Source: Oopsacas minuta (Eukaryota > Porifera > Hexactinellida > Lyssacinosida > Leucopsacidae). Taken from it: a stretch of 64,000 nt of DNA. Positions 58,832 through 64,000 of the stretch are shown piece by piece (the stretch's first letter is position 1; the number at the start of each line of letters is the position of its first letter). The notes beneath the pieces were generated by a model. The model worked only from the letters and a program-made list of their open reading frames with translations. It was not told where the DNA came from and ran no database searches. The stretch spans positions 658,286-722,285 of the forward strand of contig JAKMXF010000210.1 of the NCBI GenBank assembly GCA_024704765.1. Direction: 5' to 3'. Both the position numbers and the translations under genes were made by a program.

Positions 58832-60055
58832 ATGGCTACTAAACAGTCTCATAATTTGCAACCTAAATATAAAGATGCTCACATGAAGTTTGATAATAAA
58901 AAGATGATTCTTTCCTATAAAATTGGCGCAGGTGGATCTGTTGCTGGGTTTATGTGGTCTTATCCTCTCTTCCATAAGTGGTCATATTTCGAGATTGAAG
59001 TTCTGAACACTGGTCGTGCAGGAACCATAACTATTGGCCTCTGTGATTTAAATTATAATCTAACAAGACAACCAGGATGGGACGGAAAATCTATTGGTTA
59101 CCATGGAGATGATGGGAAATTGTTTTGTGAACAAGGTTTTGGGAAGGCTTGGAAAGGAACACCATTCCAAGAGGGAGATATTATTGGTTGTGGTATAGAC
59201 TTCGATGCTGGCATATCCAGTTGTTGCTCTGTTTATTTTACAAAGAATGGGGAACTTATTGATACTATTTCTGATATACGTATTCCAAATGGTGGATTAT
59301 ACCCCATGATAGGGATGCACAGCCAAGGTGAGAAGGCACGACTCAATCTTCTGCCAAATGATAGAGGGTTAACCAATGAAACGGAAGGTGATGTAGATAT
59401 GGGAGAATTAGTATTGGTGCCTTCTTTGTATTATTGTTGGAGAAAAGTAAACACTAACGTATTTATTGAAGAGAATGGGACCGTGCTGACACATATGGGA
59501 GGTAACAGTGATCAGGAAGATATCAGTCTAGCCCAATGGCATATTCCAATTTCTAGAGTATTCAATTGTTTTCAGATTGAGATTTTACAAATGAATGGTT
59601 CTGTTGCTATTGGGTTGGCCATTGGGAAGTATGATTTCTTGAGTTTCCCTGGTTGGGTGTCTAGTTCAATAGCTTACCATGCAGATGATGGCAAAATGTT
59701 TCATGAGTCTGGTTATGGTGCTGCTTATGGTGAGTGTTGTAAACCAGGTGACGTCATGTCAATCTGGGCCTGCTTTAAAACAGATGAGTCAGATGCACAA
59801 CACACATTTGATGGCGGATTGTCCAAGATTACCGCTGAAGATAAATCTGCATCTGAGGATTCAGATTCTGGAGAAGAAAGCGGTGATGAAGACATTTGGG
59901 GTGGTGGCTCAAGTGTTGAGATATTCTTTAGTAAGAATGGACATAAATATAAACAAATCTCCACAAAGATTCCAAAAGGGGGATTCTATCCAACATTTGG
60001 CCTTTTGCAAAATGGAGATAAGATCAAAGTCAGTATGCAGCCTTTTAGTGGATAG
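58832..60055 (+). CDS. SPRYD3: SPRYD3-like tandem SPRY protein
   Basis: A single-exon protein of 407 aa (human SPRYD3 is 442) with two SPRY domains. The first (about 45-185) has YFEIEVLNTGRAGTITIGLC, RQPGWDGKSIGYHGDDGKLF and VYFTKNGELI. The second (about 240-405) has FQIEILQMNGSVAIGLAIG, SFPGWVSSSIAYHADDGKMF and VEIFFSKNGHKYKQI. The W-x(n)-G-Y/A-Y-H-x-D-D-G-K motif in both copies is the SPRYD3 signature. An acidic insert (EDSDSGEESGDED) interrupts the second domain. SPRY domains bind short peptides; the cellular role of SPRYD3 is unclear. Confidence 0.85.
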   Translation: MATKQSHNLQPKYKDAHMKFDNKKMILSYKIGAGGSVAGFMWSYPLFHKWSYFEIEVLNTGRAGTITIGLCDLNYNLTRQPGWDGKSIGYHGDDGKLFCEQGFGKAWKGTPFQEGDIIGCGIDFDAGISSCCSVYFTKNGELIDTISDIRIPNGGLYPMIGMHSQGEKARLNLLPNDRGLTNETEGDVDMGELVLVPSLYYCWRKVNTNVFIEENGTVLTHMGGNSDQEDISLAQWHIPISRVFNCFQIEILQMNGSVAIGLAIGKYDFLSFPGWVSSSIAYHADDGKMFHESGYGAAYGECCKPGDVMSIWACFKTDESDAQHTFDGGLSKITAEDKSASEDSDSGEESGDEDIWGGGSSVEIFFSKNGHKYKQISTKIPKGGFYPTFGLLQNGDKIKVSMQPFSG

Positions 60056-60459
60056 TTTTGGTTTGTTTACATATAACATTATATTGTAACTAGATCTGAT
60101 TATTTGAAGGATACTTTAATTCTAATACATATATATTCATATTACAAACACTTGGACTCCGTTCCATTCTTACTTTGTTTCTGTTTTTTGATAATCTTGT
60201 ATTTTCTTGTCGATAGTTGTCACATACATTTTTTGCTACCTAATCTCATGTACGCTTTTTCTCTCACTTATTAGACTATTTATTAATTGGCTAGAGATTT
60301 TTGGTGAGAAGAATGAATGAGTCACCTTTGATTGTGTAGGATGAAGGAAGGATATGAATGAATGAATTGTGATATATTCAACTAGTAATGGAGATTGTTC
60401 GCTTCTTGCTATAAATTCACAGAATTCTTAGATAATTTTCATTCAAATCTTCCTAAACA
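60056..60459. other. Intergenic region, SPRYD3 to Nanos
   Basis: 404 bp, AT-rich. A GAATGAATGA-type short direct repeat lies near 60310-60366. No gene seen. Confidence 0.5.
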
Positions 60460-61017
60460 ATGGTAACCCATTCACTTCTGTTTACTCAAAAATCTTACTC
60501 TCCATTTTGTGACTATTTTGGCCTCGCAACAGTTATCCAGAGAATGAAATTTCCACCTTCTCCATCCTTTACAGATACAAGTTCTGGATCAGATTCCCCG
60601 AACAATATACTGGATTCTAAACTTAATCCATTCGCTGCTCCTTTTTCCCCTTTGAATGTGTCTACTACTGTCATTGATACCTCCTCTCAACCCTCAGATG
60701 GTATAGTAGGGAGTACTCCAGCAGCTAACAAATCTCCTTGTCTATTGAATTCAGAGCTTCGCTTTAAGTTGCGTGTACAGAGGTGTAGAGCTGCTCAAAA
60801 TAAAGATCGTTATAGAAAAGTGAAGTTTTGTGTCTTCTGTCGCAAGAGTGGGCAATCTGAATATATTCAAAGTTCTCATATTCTTAAGAGAGATGATGGC
60901 ACAGTCTGTTGTCCTTACCTACGTGCTTATATTTGTCCTACTTGTGGAGCTACTGGTGATGACGCTCACACAATCAAATATTGCCCCGCAACTCAACCGA
61001 AGATAATTTTTACTTAA
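60460..61017 (+). CDS. NANOS: Nanos, germline translational repressor
   Basis: A single-exon protein of 185 aa. Nanos binds Pumilio-marked mRNAs and recruits the CCR4-NOT deadenylase in germ and stem cells. The C-terminal double CCHC zinc finger is complete: CVFCRKSGQSEYIQSSHIL, then C-C-P-Y-L-R-A-Y, then CPTCGATGDDAHTIKYCP; all eight ligands are present in the right spacing. The N-terminal SPFCDYFGLATVIQRM (residues 14-29) looks like the NOT1-interacting motif of vertebrate Nanos (for example DYFNLSQVV in NANOS2). The rest of the N-terminal half is Ser/Pro-rich and disordered. Stop follows the second finger by ten residues. Confidence 0.93.
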   Translation: MVTHSLLFTQKSYSPFCDYFGLATVIQRMKFPPSPSFTDTSSGSDSPNNILDSKLNPFAAPFSPLNVSTTVIDTSSQPSDGIVGSTPAANKSPCLLNSELRFKLRVQRCRAAQNKDRYRKVKFCVFCRKSGQSEYIQSSHILKRDDGTVCCPYLRAYICPTCGATGDDAHTIKYCPATQPKIIFT

Positions 61018-61337
61018 CTATAGGTACATCGAATACCCTAATATATATATTTTGTATTTCATTTTGTAGATTTGCACAAATATGCATCCGCGCTCTAATA
61101 ATACTATATATGTATATTTATATTTATACGCACAATATATATTATATGTATATTTTGATATTTCATATGTATATATTCCTACTTTATGTATCATTTCCAT
61201 ATATCCTCACATATACTTGTACATTCATACACTCTAATTAATAAACTTGAATATTTGAATCGTTATTTTTACTTGTTTGGTAATCACCACATAACAAAAC
61301 ATATTATTATCATGTCATTGCTTTTGTTAAGTAGATA
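61018..61337. other. AT-rich intergenic region, Nanos to CFAP221
   Basis: 320 bp dominated by alternating TA/TG stretches (61085-61220). Part of it is likely the Nanos 3' UTR. The open frames here, on both strands, are low-complexity chance. Confidence 0.55.
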
Positions 61338-63320
61338 ATGGATACTGAATCAAAATCACTCTTTAATCAGGAATTTTCAATGGCTGTGGCTAGAAACTCA
61401 GTTATTTCAGTTGAACCAAATGAGGTTCTGTTTCGTAACTATAAGCTAGGCCAGCCGATCACTCATCTTTTACATATTATTAACACATCTGGCAGAGAAC
61501 AGAGATTTCACATCCTACCCTTGGAGACAGGGCCATTCTCCCTTAAGTATGAAAAGAAACAGAACCTCCTTCCGGGAATGAACCAAACAATTCAGGTCAA
61601 ATTTACCCCAAAAGATTATTTACAATGCTTACAGACCTTACATATTAATTGTCCTAATGAAGAGAACTTATCTATCCCTATAACAGCCTTCCCGAGTCCT
61701 GAATTATCTGGCTTTCCCAATACTCTACATTTTGCAAACACTCCCATTCACACAAGTACTTCATTACAGTTTACATTAACTTCAGATATATTTATTCCTT
61801 TTAAGTTCGAAATGATTTTCAATCCACCATCAGAAGTGTTTTCAGTTCAGCCTTCTAGTGGGGAACTAACTGCAAAGGGAAGTATTGAGATTACTGTTAC
61901 TTTTAATCCCCAAAAATTGCGTACTTCTATTTCAAACCTTGAGTTAACTCTACCAGAGATTAACCCTAAAATCAAAGCCTGCTCTTGTACTGGCTCCTGT
62001 CTGCCCAATACAATTAATCTAACTGATAAGGTTATTTCTGAGAGAAAGTTACCATATATGGGCTTACAAAAGAAAGTGACAAAGCATAAATTTATCTCAC
62101 ATAGCAGGAGACAAAAAGCTCTTATATCTAAAAGAATAAGTGAATCCAAAGGAACTTCTCCTCCATCATTACGAGATAAAGAAAGAGATTTCCTGCTGGC
62201 TGTACTCCAAGGTAGGGAAGATGAGAAAATGAATCAACTAAAATGTTCAACGAATATTGGTTATCTTGCGCTTACTCAACCTGAGCTATCACAGCTGACT
62301 AATCAAAGAGAATTGAATACCTCACCTAAGTTTAGTACATCGAACCAAACACAAATAGGAAATGTGAAGTTAGAGAGAAATAATGAGAAATTACGTTCTG
62401 ATCATCACAAAATGATTCCTTACAGCGGTCAGGATCAGAGACTAAACTGGAGAGAGAAGAGAGAATTGTTATGCCGATTTTCCCTTGCTGCTAAACGAGT
62501 AGTTATACAACGACGTGCTGAGCGTAGACTCAAATGCATCAGAATATTCTTGCAACAAGTAAAAGACTTGGATCTGTCTAGAGATCAATATGATACAGTT
62601 TTTGCGAAACCTACACCTAAAAAAAGTCCAATAACATTATGTACACCAAATTTACCTATTCCATTTCTTTTAATCAGGGAAGAATGTAGCAAGAATAGTG
62701 CACCCAAAGTTCCATTTATTCCCTTTGAACTTGTCAGACCAGTTTGGGAGGTGGAAGAAGAAGAACCTATATTTCAGACTGTACCGCCAGATTATGCTCA
62801 GCAACAAAACTATAAGAAATTACCATTAGCTTCTGAGGACAATTACTTGCCTTACAATTTTGGCAAAAAGAAAAGAAAGGGAGCTGAACACGAATATGTA
62901 GGCATATTTACCGAGAAACGTGATGAAACTATTCCTAAAACTGAAGAAATTATTCGAAATCCTTCTCAGCCAATCTCCGAACACATATTGAATGAACAAG
63001 ACACTGTTTCCGTACTCGAGGAAGTAGAGTCTTATCAATCTCCAAAAATTGTACCTAACTCACCAGATGAGCTGCAAACAGAAATTTACCTACTAGAGGC
63101 TGCTCCATATATGAAAGGAAACGTTGAAGCATTTCCTACTGATGGACCACGAAAATTGGATATGAGAGAAAATTCTCCCATATTAGATATCGTTTCAGAA
63201 AATAACTCTCTTCCACCGGAACCAGAAAAGTATGTTCATATTGATCGAGAAGACGAAATTAATAAGATAGACCCAAAGCAACTCGAAAAAGGAAAAAGAT
63301 TAAATGAACTGAGGCACTGA
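61338..63320 (+). CDS. CFAP221: CFAP221 (PCDP1), central-pair cilium protein
   Basis: A single-exon protein of 660 aa (human about 840). CFAP221 sits on the C1d projection of the ciliary central pair and binds calmodulin. The N-terminus has tandem ASH/MSP-like beta domains: LLHIINTSGREQRFHILPLE, LLPGMNQTIQVKFTPKDY, CPNEENLSIPITAFP and VQPSSGELTAKGSIEITVTF. These track PCDP1 closely (LHLVNVSNEDTRVHILPP). The basic helix LCRFSLAAKRVVIQRRAERR matches the human AQKRFQQAARKVMIQGRL segment, a probable calmodulin site. The C-terminal third is acidic and disordered. The ATG follows an acceptor-like TTTTGTTAAGTAG by 3 nt. With DRC8 it indicates motile cilia. Confidence 0.87.
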   Translation: MDTESKSLFNQEFSMAVARNSVISVEPNEVLFRNYKLGQPITHLLHIINTSGREQRFHILPLETGPFSLKYEKKQNLLPGMNQTIQVKFTPKDYLQCLQTLHINCPNEENLSIPITAFPSPELSGFPNTLHFANTPIHTSTSLQFTLTSDIFIPFKFEMIFNPPSEVFSVQPSSGELTAKGSIEITVTFNPQKLRTSISNLELTLPEINPKIKACSCTGSCLPNTINLTDKVISERKLPYMGLQKKVTKHKFISHSRRQKALISKRISESKGTSPPSLRDKERDFLLAVLQGREDEKMNQLKCSTNIGYLALTQPELSQLTNQRELNTSPKFSTSNQTQIGNVKLERNNEKLRSDHHKMIPYSGQDQRLNWREKRELLCRFSLAAKRVVIQRRAERRLKCIRIFLQQVKDLDLSRDQYDTVFAKPTPKKSPITLCTPNLPIPFLLIREECSKNSAPKVPFIPFELVRPVWEVEEEEPIFQTVPPDYAQQQNYKKLPLASEDNYLPYNFGKKKRKGAEHEYVGIFTEKRDETIPKTEEIIRNPSQPISEHILNEQDTVSVLEEVESYQSPKIVPNSPDELQTEIYLLEAAPYMKGNVEAFPTDGPRKLDMRENSPILDIVSENNSLPPEPEKYVHIDREDEINKIDPKQLEKGKRLNELRH

Positions 63321-63560
63321 ATCTAGTGAGAGATCTTATTTCAGTGAATAACAATAGTAGGTGATTATATGTGGTAATTGAATATTTATCTAATCCTCTC
63401 ATTAAGTCGGTAACAGTAATTACAATATTATGTTAGCATTCTGTAAGGATAATTTATAAAGAGCTCAAGGGTACATTCCTCTAAATAACAAAGGTATCTA
63501 AATGAACAGAATATTCTAGCTGAGAAGTGAGTGAAATGGTGGGGATCTGTGTATCTAGGT

Positions 63561-63715
63561 ATCTAAGGAAGTGAACTACCTTCAGGGCAAGTGGAGTTTT
63601 GCCTGGACTAGTTATTACTTGAACGGCGGGACCAGGAGAGTGTGTTTGAAAGTAGAGACTAGTTATCTAAGGAAGTGAACTACCTTCAGGGCAAGTGGAG
63701 TTTTGCCTGGACTAG
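63561..63715. repeat. Direct repeat A, two 51-bp copies
   Basis: Copies at 63561-63611 and 63665-63715 are identical by eye: they begin ATCTAAGGAAGTGAACTACC and end TTTTGCCTGGACTAG. The following 12 bases are also similar. Confidence 0.88.
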
Positions 63716-63750
63716 CTATAACTTAAAGGGACTTTGGCATGATTATCTAA

Positions 63751-64000
63751 GTAGACTTTGTGGATAGCAGTGAAGGATTTTGATTTGATTGTACTATTTT
63801 TGGATCTGTATAAAGCTGTGGGTGGATGAGAGTATATAGAACTGGCTAAGAAGATGTTAAGATGTTAGACTATGGGCTTTGCCATGATTATCTAGCCTCG
63901 GTTTGCTCAAGGGGGGGAAACAGTGTATTTGAGTAGACTTTGTGGATAGCAGTGAAGGATTTTGATGTGATTGTAGAAGAATCTGGATAGCAGTGAAGGA
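63751..64000. repeat. Direct repeat B, two full copies and one partial
   Basis: Copies at 63751-63793 and 63933-63975 share GTAGACTTTGTGGATAGCAG and GTGAAGGATTTTGAT with one mismatch. A third partial copy (TGGATAGCAGTGAAGGA) runs into the window edge at 63984-64000. The array probably continues beyond it. Confidence 0.88.

Larger units (their letters stand above)
63321..64000. other. Repeat-bearing non-coding end of the window
   Basis: No gene is seen in this 680-bp stretch. From about 63560 it contains interspersed direct repeats (annotated separately), with G-richer composition on the + strand than the rest of the intergenic DNA. Confidence 0.6.

Noticed and set aside
59679-60089. 136-aa frame overlapping SPRYD3
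   Set aside because: It is a shifted frame of the well-supported second SPRY domain.
61018-61241. Open frames on both strands after Nanos
   Set aside because: Alternating TA/TG low-complexity sequence gives Tyr/Ile/Met-rich translations without any feature of a protein.
1077-64000. tRNA, rRNA, CRISPR or transposon genes
   Set aside because: Looked for tRNA box-like sequences, clustered short repeats with spacers, and transposase or reverse-transcriptase motifs in the gaps; none were convincing by eye. A tRNAscan and repeat-library search would settle it.

Overview
This is nuclear DNA of an animal with a compact, AT-rich genome. It carries 32 protein-coding genes in 64 kb. Most are orthologues of animal genes: AF4/FMR2, PLC-gamma with tandem SH2 plus SH3, RASSF, INF2 formin, nibrin, MMS22L, TYW2, PPP2R3C, UBAP1, Nanos, DRC8 and CFAP221. 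Introns are few and mostly 50-100 bp, and several very large genes are single exons (POLE, PLC-gamma, MMS22L). Gene order, intron style, an NHL-propeller protein with a short coiled-coil head, and splice-acceptor-like sites just before start codons would fit a non-bilaterian animal such as a sponge, perhaps a glass sponge. That placement is an inference from style, not a database match.

Layout. 0-6.5 kb: GFOD1/2-like oxidoreductase (-) and a ten-exon AF4/FMR2 (AFF) gene (+). 7-14 kb: a TM2 membrane protein, the cilium gene DRC8, and an eleven-exon gene predicted to join a kinesin motor, coiled coil, DEP domain and ankyrin repeats. Two antisense genes sit inside introns of the kinesin gene: HIGD2A-like and an RGLG/copine-type vWA protein. 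14-15 kb: a tandem pair of small CD225/dispanin-like membrane proteins (-). 15.9-16.9 kb: a RASSF gene. 17.5-40.8 kb: twelve genes all on the + strand with gaps of 68-407 bp: RBM5/10-like, PLC-gamma, a talin-head-like FERM protein, PCTP, nibrin, TYW2, a SWAP-70/DEF6-like PH protein, a secreted protein, TMEM177, MMS22L, a 2-O-sulfotransferase and an NHL protein. 40.9-53 kb: POLE (-) and the INF2-like formin (-), with a pair of small basic bZIP-like paralogues (+), one beside and one inside the formin gene. 53.5-63.3 kb: SLC22-like transporter, UBAP1, PPP2R3C, SPRYD3, Nanos and CFAP221, all +. The last 450 bp hold interspersed direct repeats.

The genes do not form a pathway. Themes are genome maintenance (POLE, MMS22L, nibrin), RNA and transcription (AFF, RBM5/10-like, TYW2, Nanos), signalling and cytoskeleton (PLC-gamma, RASSF, INF2, talin-like, DEF6-like), mitochondria (HIGD2A, TMEM177) and motile cilia (DRC8, CFAP221).

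The points most worth following are: (1) the kinesin-DEP-ankyrin architecture; (2) a TMEM177 orthologue that keeps a full HExxH + ExxxD zinc-peptidase signature; (3) acceptor-like sites immediately upstream of many start codons in co-directional gene runs, which suggests spliced-leader trans-splicing; (4) three antisense genes nested in introns; (5) the duplicated small bZIP-like proteins around INF2. All exon models were built by reading frame and splice signals by eye.
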